From contig NZ_JBHTCO010000015.1 of the NCBI RefSeq assembly GCF_042665295.1, forward strand, positions 1 through 64,000: 64,000 nt of DNA, written 5' to 3'. The translations under genes and the position numbers were made by a program. The notes below the pieces were generated by a model. The model saw only the letters and a program-made list of their open reading frames with translations. It made no database searches and was not told where the DNA came from. Positions 32,673-41,720 of this stretch are shown here, in pieces. The number at the start of each line of letters is the position of its first letter. Position 1 is the first letter of the stretch. The DNA comes from Scopulibacillus_A cellulosilyticus (GTDB lineage: Bacteria > Bacillota > Bacilli > Bacillales > Sporolactobacillaceae).

Positions 32673-33590
32673 TAAACTGACAGTCGGCTCAAGCACAGTT
32701 ATTGTATTATTTTGTGTATCCAAATTAACCATTGCCCCTATAGGTATTGCTGCTTTATAAGTCCCATGGGCAGATGTAAGATTAGTCATAAGCGGCTTGC
32801 CGAGCGGAACAACAAACTCATTTATCAAATCATCGTATGACTTGCCGTAAGAAACCTGACAACCCGTACATTCCCCCATAATAATACCAATACAATCGTC
32901 GAACTTCCCGGCCAGCTTAAGATGGTTCAATAACCTGTATACTTTATTAATAGGTTCATGGGTTTCTTCAAAAAATAGTATTTTACCTGTTGTGTCGATC
33001 TCAAAGGGTGTTCCTAATGTGTCAACAAATGACGTAAGGTTCCCGCCTACAATCGGTCCAGTGACATTGCCTGGCACTCTGCTCACTAATGGTATTCCCG
33101 CCGGATTATGTATGTGCCGGTAGTATATTGTTGAGGTCGCGGCAAAAAACTCGTCATAATTATAAGGAGGCGCATACTCCGTGAAGTCTATAAGCAAAAG
33201 GCTTTGAAAGGTAATAAGATTTGTGTATTGATACAATACATTTTGTAATACAGTAATATCACTGTAGCCTGTAACAATTTTAGGATTCGCCTGAATGAGG
33301 TTGTAATCCAGGTAAGGGAGAATGCCGGCAACCCCCTCTCCGCCTCTTGACGGCAAAATCATTTTAACCTGCTTATTGGCAAACATGCTCATCAAATCAT
33401 AAGCACGTTCCTGATCAGTCCCGGCAAGAAAACCATTACGGGAATATACATATTGGCCTAATACCACATTAAACCCTAATTTTTTCAGCGTATCAATTCG
33501 CGCATTTATGGTAGCAGCCTCTAATGGACTTCCCAGCGTTACGATGCCTACAGTATCACCTGGCTTTAAAATAGGCGGCGGTGTTGCCAT
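32670..33590 (-). CDS. LD-carboxypeptidase (peptidase family S66)
   Basis: 306 aa from the ATG at 33590 (GGAAGG 8 bases upstream); an upstream TTG adds 24 unlikely residues. Family S66 enzymes trim the terminal D-alanine from L,D-linked murein peptides or cleave the microcin C type of toxin (MccF). Nucleophile serine in the VTGYSDIT block, oxyanion region SRGGEGV, catalytic glutamate in LFFEETHEP and histidine in SAHGTYKAAIPIGA are intact. No signal peptide, so cytoplasmic, fitting murein-peptide recycling. Monocistronic. Confidence 0.85.
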   Translation of the reverse strand: MATPPPILKPGDTVGIVTLGSPLEAATINARIDTLKKLGFNVVLGQYVYSRNGFLAGTDQERAYDLMSMFANKQVKMILPSRGGEGVAGILPYLDYNLIQANPKIVTGYSDITVLQNVLYQYTNLITFQSLLLIDFTEYAPPYNYDEFFAATSTIYYRHIHNPAGIPLVSRVPGNVTGPIVGGNLTSFVDTLGTPFEIDTTGKILFFEETHEPINKVYRLLNHLKLAGKFDDCIGIIMGECTGCQVSYGKSYDDLINEFVVPLGKPLMTNLTSAHGTYKAAIPIGAMVNLDTQNNTITVLEPTVSL

Positions 33591-33856
33591 AAGTTGTACC
33601 TTCCCTTCCGAAAAAGGTGCAAAGCCAAGCAATCGCTTGAAAGCTTCATTGCTGCTTTGCAACGAGAAGTTGGTGATGCGTCATTAAATAAGACCGGCGC
33701 ATACGTGCATATGTAAATTCATTTCATCACCTTTTTCCCGGATTATTTAAATATCTCTTATAGAAAATGTATTGTAAAAATGACACTTCTATAACTAAAA
33801 AATGATCTTATCTTTTTTCGAAAGAGCAATAATAAATTTTTATAATGCATTATATT

Positions 33857-34030
33857 TTAAGAAATACAAGCTGCCAGCAGCACCCCAATGGCCAGAGCAA
33901 GTATAGACACTAGAAGCAGCCAAGATTTTTTATGCTTTACTTTCATTCCAGTTTTACTTCTTACATATTCAGGAACAATTACAAGAAGTGCCTCAATGAT
34001 TATGAGAAAAATTAGAATGATTGATTTCAA
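33857..34030 (-). CDS. small two-helix membrane protein, 57 aa
   Basis: TTG start at 34030 behind AAAGGAGC. The product begins MKSIILIFLIIIEALLVIVP, has a short basic loop (VRSKTGMKVKHKKSW), and a second helix ending LLAACIS. The frame is open only here in an otherwise gene-free 930-bp gap, with a proper ribosome binding site and a hydrophobic-basic-hydrophobic layout, so I consider it real. Function unknown. Not a lipoprotein: the cysteine is near the C-terminus. Confidence 0.55.
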   Translation of the reverse strand: MKSIILIFLIIIEALLVIVPEYVRSKTGMKVKHKKSWLLLVSILALAIGVLLAACIS

Positions 34031-34526
34031 AACATTGCTCCTTTCACTCTTTCCTATATTTGATAAATTCGGCTTCCTAAACCCTATTGGGTCCGTAACT
34101 TTAAATTAAATTAGCGTTAGATAAATTTCAATTTCGTTTCAAAAAGAACAAAATATCCTATATTTCTTCAGAATTTTTGTCTGCAAACTTATGCCCAAAT
34201 TTACAGCAAACATGCATAGAATTATTCTTATTAGGATAAAATGAATTTTTAGTACTTTTGACATCATCCACAATTAAATCAATTGTTGCTATAATACTAT
34301 TTATCAGTTAATTTGTAAAAACTTTAAAATAATAATGAAAATGATCATTTAGAAAGATGAAACAACCCGTTCTTTAAAACAGCTTCTATAAATAAAGTAA
34401 TAAATGAGTCGTCTTTTAGAAAATAAATCCCTCTTATAGTTTTGATTAACTTTACAAAAAATGTATGATAAATGCATACCATTTTCGGGTATAGATAACT
34501 AAAAGCAATTTGAAAGGATGACAGTT
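34031..34526. other. gene-free stretch
   Basis: AT-rich, no frame with a ribosome binding site. A perfect 12-bp dyad AAATGATCATTT lies near 34340, partly Fur-like but too weak to call. The promoter of the phasin-like gene must be here, but I cannot place it. Confidence 0.4.
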
Positions 34527-34850
34527 ATGAATGAATTACTGAAAAAAGGCTTTTTTCTCGGATTAGGCGCTGCCGTAGCGAGTAAAGAAAGAGTTGAAAA
34601 ATACGTCAATGACCTCGTCGAAAAGAAAGAAATTGCGCCTCAGGAAGCAAAGGGAATTCTCAGCGAGCTCCAAGAGAAAGGAAAAGGCAAGCAAAATGAA
34701 TGGAACGAACAATTCCGCAAAGAAATCACATCTTCATTAAAGCAAATCGGTTTTGTCAGTAGGGAAGATATGAATGAAATGAACGAACGCTTAGAAGCAT
34801 TGGAAAGGAAATTGGATACAATCATTCAAAATACAAATAAAGAGGACTAA
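34527..34850 (+). CDS. phasin-like coiled-coil protein
   Basis: 107 aa from the ATG at 34527 (AAAGG about 9 bases upstream). Short glycine/alanine-rich hydrophobic start (KKGFFLGLGAAVAS), then charged helix with heptad character through ERLEALERKLDTIIQ. This resembles the small phasin-like 'polyhydroxyalkanoate granule' proteins that often precede a UbiB-type kinase gene in Bacillus relatives. It probably associates with membrane or granule surfaces. It lies 19 bases upstream of the UbiB gene, so co-transcribed. Confidence 0.65.
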   Translation: MNELLKKGFFLGLGAAVASKERVEKYVNDLVEKKEIAPQEAKGILSELQEKGKGKQNEWNEQFRKEITSSLKQIGFVSREDMNEMNERLEALERKLDTIIQNTNKED

Positions 34851-34869
34851 ACAGCTGTAGGTGAGAATC

Positions 34870-36540
34870 ATGATCATGAGAAGAATGAGGCACATGAACC
34901 GCTACCGGGAAATAACAACGGTTCTCGTAAAAAACGGGTTCGGGTATATTGTTAAGGAAGTCGGCCTATTTCACTTATTGTCCCTCCCGAAAAGAATAGA
35001 ATCCGATTTAAATAAAGGGAATGCACAGCCGCTCGGGAAACGGTTAAGAATATCAATGGAAGAACTCGGGCCTACCTTTATTAAGTTCGGACAATTATTA
35101 AGTATTCGGAGGGACATGATACCCGCCTCGCTGACAAAGGAATTAGAAAAGCTTCAAGACGCGGTAAGACCCATTAATAGTTCCGTCATTAAGCAAATCA
35201 TCAAGGAAGAACTTGGCGCTCCTTGTGAAGACCTTTTCGAAACCTTTGATGAAGAATGCCTCGCCGCTGCTTCAATAGGACAAGTGCATAAGGCAACGTT
35301 AAGATCCGGTGAAAATGTCGTTGTTAAAGTTCGCCGTCCTAATATTGAAGATCAGGTAAACATTGATGTTGAAATTTTAAGAGACTTAGCCCGGCTTGTT
35401 GAAAGCCGTTATTCTTGGGCAAAACACTATCAATTAAGAGACATTGTTGACGAACTTGCCTTGGCTATCAGAAATGAAATGGACTATTCCCAAGAAGCGA
35501 GAAACACTGAAAAGTTCAGACAGATGTTTGAGAATAATGATAATATCATCATTCCCTCTATCTATTGGGACTACTCGACAAAGAAAGTTTTAACATCCCA
35601 ATATATCGATGGGAAAAAGTTTATTGAATTAAAGGATTTATCATCTGATCAATTTGATAAAAAGCTTCTTGCCGAACGCCTGGTACACTCTTTTTTAGAT
35701 CAAGTTTTAATTAAGGGAATCTATCACGGAGATCCGCATCCCGGAAATATGTTTTTCTTACCGGGTAACAAAATTGCTTATATCGACTTTGGCCAGGTTG
35801 GCGTTTTAAGCAATGAAATGAAAGAAAACTTTGCATCTCTAATCATTGGTTTAATGAGTAAAGACACTGATACCCTTTTACATACTGTTCAAAGAATGGC
35901 CAATATGCCCCATGATATTGACGAAAATAAACTTAAAAATGATATTGATGCATTAAAGGATAAATATTATGATATTCCGATGAGTCAAATTAATATTGGA
36001 GATGCCATCGCAGATCTTTTTAATACAACGCAAAGAAACAGAATTACCATCCCGAAAGACTATACAATGCTTGGCAAGGCATTAATGACCATCGAGGGAT
36101 TCATTACCGATCTCGATTCAGAGCTGAGCCTGATTCATCTGGCCGAACCATATGGAAAAAAGCTGTTATTAGAACGTGTCAATCCAATAAAAAATTTACC
36201 TACAAAATGGGTTGAAATCACTGAACTTGCATCAATCATTTTTCAATTGCCGAAACAGCTTAGGCATACATTGACAAAGGTAAACAAAGGACAAACCCAT
36301 TTTGAAATGAATTTGCCGCAAATTGATAAATTGCTGTTAAGGCTCGACAGGATAGGCAACAGAATATCATTCAGTGTCACTCTGCTCGCTTTCAGCATTG
36401 TTATTGTCGGTTTAATTATTGCCTCAACGTTTGGCAATACCTTTTTATCCAATGTCCCGGTGATCGGTATAGCCGTTGTTATTGCTATTCTCATGTTCCT
36501 ATGGTTAATTTTCTCTATCTTTCGCTCCGGAAGGTTTTGA
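34870..36540 (+). CDS. UbiB/AarF/ABC1 atypical kinase
   Basis: 556 aa from the ATG at 34870 after AGGTGAGA; other ATGs nearby are possible. Kinase-like fold with the UbiB hallmarks: KFGQ motif in TFIKFGQLLSIRRD, the alanine-rich ASIGQVHKA loop, VVKVRRPN lysine, HGDPHPGNMFF catalytic loop and IDFGQVG metal motif. Two C-terminal membrane helices (about 500-550) anchor it. UbiB ATPases support quinone or other isoprenoid-lipid metabolism at the membrane. It forms a two-gene unit with the phasin-like protein. Confidence 0.9.
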   Translation: MIMRRMRHMNRYREITTVLVKNGFGYIVKEVGLFHLLSLPKRIESDLNKGNAQPLGKRLRISMEELGPTFIKFGQLLSIRRDMIPASLTKELEKLQDAVRPINSSVIKQIIKEELGAPCEDLFETFDEECLAAASIGQVHKATLRSGENVVVKVRRPNIEDQVNIDVEILRDLARLVESRYSWAKHYQLRDIVDELALAIRNEMDYSQEARNTEKFRQMFENNDNIIIPSIYWDYSTKKVLTSQYIDGKKFIELKDLSSDQFDKKLLAERLVHSFLDQVLIKGIYHGDPHPGNMFFLPGNKIAYIDFGQVGVLSNEMKENFASLIIGLMSKDTDTLLHTVQRMANMPHDIDENKLKNDIDALKDKYYDIPMSQINIGDAIADLFNTTQRNRITIPKDYTMLGKALMTIEGFITDLDSELSLIHLAEPYGKKLLLERVNPIKNLPTKWVEITELASIIFQLPKQLRHTLTKVNKGQTHFEMNLPQIDKLLLRLDRIGNRISFSVTLLAFSIVIVGLIIASTFGNTFLSNVPVIGIAVVIAILMFLWLIFSIFRSGRF

Positions 36541-36562
36541 ATCAGTCAAACGGTTCAAACAT

Positions 36563-36608
36563 AAAAGGCGTACTGTGACGAGTTTAACGTTCACAGTACG
36601 CCTTTTTT
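36563..36608 (+). terminator. terminator of the UbiB gene
   Basis: AAAAGGCGTACTGTGA / TCACAGTACGCCTTTTTT, 16-base perfect stem. Confidence 0.92.
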
Positions 36609-36739
36609 ATAATATTTTAAGTATAAATTTGCAGAACAGATGAAAATTCGACGCAGAGGCAAGTTTTCTTTAAAGGACAAGCAAAATCAAGGCATAATTC
36701 AATCGTAACAAATTTGTCAACGTTATTTTTTTGAAAGGG

Positions 36740-36768
36740 TTTACATTGATGGCACAGCTAAGTATAAT
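36740..36768 (+). promoter_or_regulatory. promoter of the 62-aa gene
   Basis: TTTACA (36740-36745), 17-base spacer, TATAAT (36763-36768). Confidence 0.7.
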
Positions 36769-36838
36769 GAATAACAACAGATTGATATTACTTTATAGAT
36801 TGCCTAATATAATATAGATTTTTTAGGAGGTGATATAA

Positions 36839-37027
36839 ATGAAACAGTATGTGTTTTTATTCGAAACAGATAATGACCATCCTGTCCGATGGAATGAAGT
36901 CATTGAATCTAAGCACATGTTTGAAGCCTTTGATAAAGCGCAACAATTAAGCAAAAAATATGAGAAAGAAAAGTCATCCTTCGTTAATGTAGAATTCAAA
37001 GGCGTCAAGTATCCGGATATTGCTTAA
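36839..37027 (+). CDS. small cytosolic protein of unknown function, 62 aa
   Basis: Excellent TAGGAGGTGAT site 7 bases before the ATG, its own promoter and a following hairpin make this a genuine single gene. The product (MKQYVFLFETDNDHPVRWNE...) has an N-terminal beta strand, a central helix with KAQQLSKKYEKEKS, and a C-terminal strand VNVEFKGVKYPDIA. No family recognised. Confidence 0.8.
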   Translation: MKQYVFLFETDNDHPVRWNEVIESKHMFEAFDKAQQLSKKYEKEKSSFVNVEFKGVKYPDIA

Positions 37028-37076
37028 TTCTGAGAGGATGGTTTTGTGTATAAGAAAGTAAATATCGATCAAAGTT

Positions 37077-37122
37077 AGTGTGTAGCCTTTTAAGTAAAAT
37101 CATTTAAGGTTACACACTTTTT
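37077..37122 (+). terminator. terminator of the 62-aa gene
   Basis: AGTGTGTAGCC / GGTTACACACT hairpin followed by TTTTTATTTTTTG. The remaining bases to 37279 hold nothing I recognise. Confidence 0.85.
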
Positions 37123-37279
37123 ATTTTTTGTAGCTAAGTCTAATAGTGAAAGTCTTTGTTTTACCCTTTTAAAGCGGGTAACCCTCTTAAAATGCAAAAA
37201 AAGAAAAACTGTTACTAAGCGCAAACGCTTCACAACAGCTTTCCTCCTGAATTCTTCATTTAACCTAAATATTTTCCAC

Positions 37280-38503
37280 CTATGATCTTGGAACGGCGCT
37301 TTCTTTTGATTTTAAGTTTGCCGAACCGTTTTTCAAATAGGTTAACGTCGCTTTGCCGAGAACCTTAGCGGCTATCAAAAGTGCCCGTTCATCAATATCA
37401 AATTTCGAATGATGATGAGGGAATGTTTCTTCCCATTCCGGATTTTGCGCACCAGTAAAGAAGTAAGTCCCTTTAACATGCTGCAAATAATAAGAATAAT
37501 CCTCACCGGCCATAATTGGCTCATGTTCTCTTACTACCTTTACGCCCGGTACCGACTTAGCAAGGTCAGCCACAAATTCTGTCTCTTCCGGATGGTTAAC
37601 AGTTGCCGGATACCCTCGTGTATATTTATAGGTATATGAAGCATCTGCTGCGAGACATGCACCTTTTACAATTTTTTCAATTTCCTTTTCAATAAATGAC
37701 CTGACACTCTCTTTGAACGTTCTTACAGTACCGGATAATACCGCACTGTCGGCAATGACGTTGTAAGGATTTTTGGCTACAAAATTACAAACAGATACGA
37801 CAGCTGAATCCAATGGGTCAATTCTCCTGCTGACAATTTGTTGAAGACTGCTAATTAACTGTCCTCCAATAGCAATACTGTCCTTTGTCTCATGAGGGCT
37901 AGCGCCATGTCCGCCTTTTCCCTGAATCTTGATATCAAAACAGTCAGGTGCAGCTTGCAGGGCTCCAGAGCGATACCCGATCTCACCAAGAGGGTTTTGA
38001 GCCTGCAGGTGTGTCCCAAAAATAACATCGACGCCGTCAAGACAACCGTCTTCAATCATTGCGATAGCGCCTCCCGGCGGAAGCTCCTCAGCATGTTGAT
38101 GAATAAACACAACAGTGCCTTCAATCTCATCCTTCATACTATTTAATACTTTAGCCAGTCCTAACAATGTTGCCGTATGCCCGTCATGGCCGCATGCATG
38201 CATAACTCCGTCCACTTTTGATTTATAAGGCGTATCATTTTCCTCTTGAATAGGCAGAGCATCGAAATCAGCTCTTAATGCAACAGTCGGCCCGCTTTTT
38301 TCTCCCCTTAGAGTAGCTACAACACCGTTTCCTCCTACACCGGTCCGAACTTCATGACCTAACTGTTTATGATAATCAGCAATATATTTAGAAGTGTTGA
38401 CCTCTTCGAAAGACAATTCCGGATTTTGGTGAAGATACCGGCGAATATCTACTATTTCGTTATAAATATTATCTAACTGTTCATATAACCTTTCCACTTT
38501 CAT
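37280..38503 (-). CDS. M20-family amidohydrolase (N-acyl amino acid hydrolase type)
   Basis: 407 aa, two-domain M20D metallopeptidase. Metal ligands: MHACGHDGHT block, the QHAEELPPGG glutamate pair, GTHLQAQNP histidine, and HHHSKFDID near the C-terminus. A dimerisation domain occupies about 185-305. Such enzymes deacylate N-acetyl or N-acyl amino acids or cleave hippurate-like amides in the cytoplasm. Start with AAGGAGCTGG. Monocistronic. The substrate cannot be read from the sequence. Confidence 0.85.
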   Translation of the reverse strand: MKVERLYEQLDNIYNEIVDIRRYLHQNPELSFEEVNTSKYIADYHKQLGHEVRTGVGGNGVVATLRGEKSGPTVALRADFDALPIQEENDTPYKSKVDGVMHACGHDGHTATLLGLAKVLNSMKDEIEGTVVFIHQHAEELPPGGAIAMIEDGCLDGVDVIFGTHLQAQNPLGEIGYRSGALQAAPDCFDIKIQGKGGHGASPHETKDSIAIGGQLISSLQQIVSRRIDPLDSAVVSVCNFVAKNPYNVIADSAVLSGTVRTFKESVRSFIEKEIEKIVKGACLAADASYTYKYTRGYPATVNHPEETEFVADLAKSVPGVKVVREHEPIMAGEDYSYYLQHVKGTYFFTGAQNPEWEETFPHHHSKFDIDERALLIAAKVLGKATLTYLKNGSANLKSKESAVPRS

Positions 38504-38694
38504 CCAGCTCCTTTTTGATGTTATTAATCTTCAGATAATATGTTAATCTACTAGTTTATGACGAGCTTCCACTTACTCGAAGTTCAAAGGAACAACTCTT
38601 TTAATAGTTTTAATAACTATAGTTATATTACCACTTATCGGACAATTTTCAACCTTTGTAATGGGGTTTCTATACTGCCAATTTTTGAATAACC

Positions 38695-38728
38695 AAAAAA
38701 GGGACCCCTTTAAATTCCTTGGGTCCTT
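38695..38728 (-). terminator. terminator of the acyl-CoA ligase gene
   Basis: AAGGACCC / GGGGTCCC stem followed leftward by TTTTTT, 29 bases after the stop. The region up to 38503 holds the upstream signals of the M20 gene; no further gene. Confidence 0.75.
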
Positions 38729-38756
38729 AATATTTGGCATCTCCCTTAATATTGAC

Positions 38757-40400
38757 TTAATGATGTTTAACAAGTTTTCTGCCCAGTTCACGCAACTTAA
38801 ATTTTTGAATTTTCCCGGAAGCAGTCATCGGGTATTCTTCACAAAACTCAATAAAGCGCGGAACCTTGTAACTTGCAATTTTCCCAAGGCAATAGTTCCG
38901 TATCTCTTCTGCTGTTGCTGTTTGTCCTTTTTTCAGTTTGATCCAGGCCATAACCTGTTCCCCATACTTTTCATCCGGTATACCGATAACTTGTGCATCG
39001 AGAATTTTCGGATGCTGATAAAGGAACTCTTCAATTTCCCGCGGATATATATTTTCCCCGCCGCGAATAATCATATCTTTCAATCTGCCAACAATATCAC
39101 AATATCCATTTTCATCCATAATAGCAAGATCACCCGTATGAAGCCATCCCTCTTCATCAATCGCCTCAGCGGTTGCCTTAGGATTCTTATAATAACCCTT
39201 CATCACGTGGTAACCGCGGGTACATAACTCACCCCGCTTACCATGCGAGACTTCTTTTTTCGTTACCGGATCTACTATTTTAACCTCGACATTCGGGAGG
39301 GCGCGGCCAACCGTCGATACTCTTATTTCAAGCGGATCATCCGTTCTCGTTTGCGTAATGCCTGGAGAAGATTCAGTCTGGCCATAGACAATGGTGATTT
39401 CGCGCGCTCCCATTTTTTCTACTACTGCCTTCATCACTTCAATTGGACAAACAGAACCCGCCATAATACCCGTACGTAAAGAAGACAAATCATACTTATC
39501 GAAATCAGGGTCATTTAATTCAGCGATAAACATTGTCGGTACACCGTGCAGCGCTGTGCATTTTTCCTTTTGAACCGCCATTAAAACCTGCTTTGCATCA
39601 AACTCCTGAACCGGCACCATTGTTGCCCCTGCAGTCACACATGTGAGCGTTCCAAGCACTGAACCGAAACAATGGAAAAATGGAACTGGGATGCACATCC
39701 GGTCTTTTGCAGTGAGTTTCATGCATTCCGCAATATTCGCAGCATTGTTCACCAAATTGATATGGCTCAGCATAACACCCTTCGGAAAACCGGTTGTTCC
39801 CGATGTATACTGCATATTGATGACATCGTCCGGGTCAAGCGATGCCATTCTTTTGTCCAGTTCAGCATCGCTGACTTCTTCTTTTAATTTTAAAATATCA
39901 GACCACATGAACATGCCAGGATATCTTCTTTCTCCAAGAACGATTACATTTTTTAAATATGGAAACTTTTTGGATTGAAGTTTTCCCGGTTCCGCTTTTT
40001 TTAATTCCGGTACGATTTCATATAGCATATCAATATAGGACGTTCCCCGGTATGATTCCATTAAAATCAGTGTTGTCGAATCAGATTGCTTTAATAGGTA
40101 TTCCAGTTCAGTTACACGGTAACTCGTATTCACTGTTACCAGGACAGCACCCATTTTGCCAGTTGCAAACTGAGTTGTCACCCATTCCGGACAGTTTGTT
40201 GCCCAGATAGCAATATGTTCGCCTTTCTTAATGCCAAGTTTCATCAAACCTTTGGCGGTTTCTCTGCATAACTGATTAAAAACATTATAGGAATAACGCA
40301 GGCCCCGATCAGGATAAACAACAGCATCATGATCGGGTTGTCTTTCTGCTATTTGCTCAAGCAATTGACCTAACGTCACATCCATTGTATGCGCTATCAT
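38757..40400 (-). CDS. AMP-forming acyl-CoA synthetase
   Basis: 547 aa ANL-superfamily ligase of the fatty-acid/medium-chain type (YngI-like). Phosphate loop YTSGTTGFPKG (about 192-202), adenine motif YGQTESSP, hinge GRLKDMIIRGGENIYP and the catalytic lysine in MTASGKIQKFKLRE near the C-terminus are intact. It activates a carboxylic acid via acyl-AMP to acyl-CoA. AAGGAGGG site before the ATG. Single gene, so it is not part of a visible beta-oxidation cluster. Confidence 0.9.
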   Translation of the reverse strand: MIAHTMDVTLGQLLEQIAERQPDHDAVVYPDRGLRYSYNVFNQLCRETAKGLMKLGIKKGEHIAIWATNCPEWVTTQFATGKMGAVLVTVNTSYRVTELEYLLKQSDSTTLILMESYRGTSYIDMLYEIVPELKKAEPGKLQSKKFPYLKNVIVLGERRYPGMFMWSDILKLKEEVSDAELDKRMASLDPDDVINMQYTSGTTGFPKGVMLSHINLVNNAANIAECMKLTAKDRMCIPVPFFHCFGSVLGTLTCVTAGATMVPVQEFDAKQVLMAVQKEKCTALHGVPTMFIAELNDPDFDKYDLSSLRTGIMAGSVCPIEVMKAVVEKMGAREITIVYGQTESSPGITQTRTDDPLEIRVSTVGRALPNVEVKIVDPVTKKEVSHGKRGELCTRGYHVMKGYYKNPKATAEAIDEEGWLHTGDLAIMDENGYCDIVGRLKDMIIRGGENIYPREIEEFLYQHPKILDAQVIGIPDEKYGEQVMAWIKLKKGQTATAEEIRNYCLGKIASYKVPRFIEFCEEYPMTASGKIQKFKLRELGRKLVKHH

Positions 40401-40570
40401 AAAACCCTCCTTAAAAACTCTTAAACTGCTTATGCAGCCTTTTGGAACTATATTACGGTATAAGGCACTTTAAGTCAATTATAATTGTGAATTTTCAGTT
40501 AACGGCTATAAGCTGGTTTAACGACTCCGCCATGGTGTCTGAAAAGAAGTTTTTCTCTTATAAATGATAA

Positions 40571-40595
40571 TTCCCGCAAGAAACTTTTGCGGGAA
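40571..40595 (-). terminator. terminator of the stalk-domain protein gene
   Basis: TTCCCGCAA / TTGCGGGAA hairpin just after the stop codon. Confidence 0.75.
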
Positions 40596-40601
40596 CGATT
40601 A

Positions 40602-41276
40602 TTATTTTCTTAATGTAACGTTTAATGTAATATCTTTGCCAACAGAATCCAATGTTTTTTTATCCATTGCGCCATCGATATAATATCTAAAGTTCTTAAT
40701 ACTATTTAAATCGCTTTTTACTTTAAAAACAATTCTTCCCTTTTTAACGACTTGACCATGATAATCCCCGCCTAATTCGTCTGAATAGAGAATGGCATTA
40801 TCGACCTGCTCTTTCGTATTTAATGCCATAATCCCCTGATCCGGATACCAGCTGATCGTCTTTTTTGATGTGTTTTCTACCTGAACGTCCATAACAACAG
40901 CTCTGATGGCCGATGAATATTTATCATACTTATAGGCTGGATCTAAGGTTACTTTTGATATTTTAATTTTCATCGGCCCCGACTGTCCATTTACTTTTAC
41001 TGAATAGACTTTTTTTGTTGTTTTCACAGGCGGCTTATAGTCCTTACTCGTTACATTATAGGTTTTATGTTTACTGTCGTAGCTGACTTTGGCACCTAAA
41101 TCTGAGGCAAATTGTTTTAAAGGAACATAGGCTGTGTTATTGATCATTCTTACCTCAGTTTTTTTCTCCTTTCCATCAACAATTAATTTGTACTTCGTCG
41201 CTGCAAATACCCCCGCGGAAAAAGTCAAACACAAAACAACAGATAAAATCAATGAAATCGTTAATTTCTTTTTCAT
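40602..41276 (-). CDS. secreted stalk-domain protein (copper amine oxidase N-terminal-like)
   Basis: 224 aa from the ATG at 41276 (GAGGGGAAAGAGA upstream). Signal peptide MKKKLTISLILSVVLCLTFS...FAA. Residues about 28-75 form the stalk domain shared with copper amine oxidases and many Bacillus surface proteins (VRMINNTAYVPLKQFASDLG). A beta-sandwich of about 130 residues follows, with DUF4352/telokin-like features (VENTSKKTISWYPDQG). It is probably secreted or wall-associated. Function unknown. Confidence 0.75.
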   Translation of the reverse strand: MKKKLTISLILSVVLCLTFSAGVFAATKYKLIVDGKEKKTEVRMINNTAYVPLKQFASDLGAKVSYDSKHKTYNVTSKDYKPPVKTTKKVYSVKVNGQSGPMKIKISKVTLDPAYKYDKYSSAIRAVVMDVQVENTSKKTISWYPDQGIMALNTKEQVDNAILYSDELGGDYHGQVVKKGRIVFKVKSDLNSIKNFRYYIDGAMDKKTLDSVGKDITLNVTLRK

Positions 41277-41670
41277 TCTCTTTCCCCTCATATTTATTTT
41301 TTAAATATGTATGAATAGTTAATAAAATTATACTTTAGTTTTAGTAAATTTGAAATATGTTTATAAAATAGACTTTCATCCTATTTATTTATAACTATTT
41401 TTAAAGATTTATTATATAATTATCCGTTTTTCCAGTTAACATCTTGCTATTAACTAAGGAATGACTAACTGCAAACGCATAACGTTTTTTAATATAGAAA
41501 AATAATCAAGAAAAACAATTTAATCAAACGTTTAATAAAGAAAACTTAGCTGGTGCCAAGCCTTAGGGCGCAGGCAACTGCATAGTTCCCCTTATACTAG
41601 GAACTTAAAATTGGCTGCTTCGTCGAGCTGACAACATCGCTGCCAATTTATACTTTCCCTACGTATTAAA
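41277..41670. other. gene-free stretch with a dyad-rich block at 41549-41655
   Basis: AT-rich to about 41540, then a markedly G+C-richer block with stacked inverted repeats: AAATTGGC/GCCAATTT (arms 26 bases apart), GTTCC/GGAAC and TGCC/GGCA. It does not match a riboswitch I know and lies outside both neighbouring transcripts as far as I can judge. Confidence 0.4.
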
Positions 41671-41706
41671 AAAGGAGTCAGGCCTCTAATTGCAGCCTGA
41701 CTCCTT
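41671..41706 (-). terminator. terminator of the aldo/keto reductase gene
   Basis: AAGGAGTCAGGC / GCCTGACTCCTT stem followed leftward by a T run, 15 bases after the stop. Confidence 0.9.
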
Positions 41707-41720
41707 CCTATTTACACCAA

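Noticed and set aside
34336..34351. Possible Fur box (AAATGATCATTT core)
   Set aside because: Only partial agreement with the Fur consensus, and no iron-related gene nearby.
38661..39227. 188-codon rightward open frame antisense to the acyl-CoA ligase gene
   Set aside because: It lies over the conserved C-terminal domain of the ligase; no ribosome binding site and no family resemblance.
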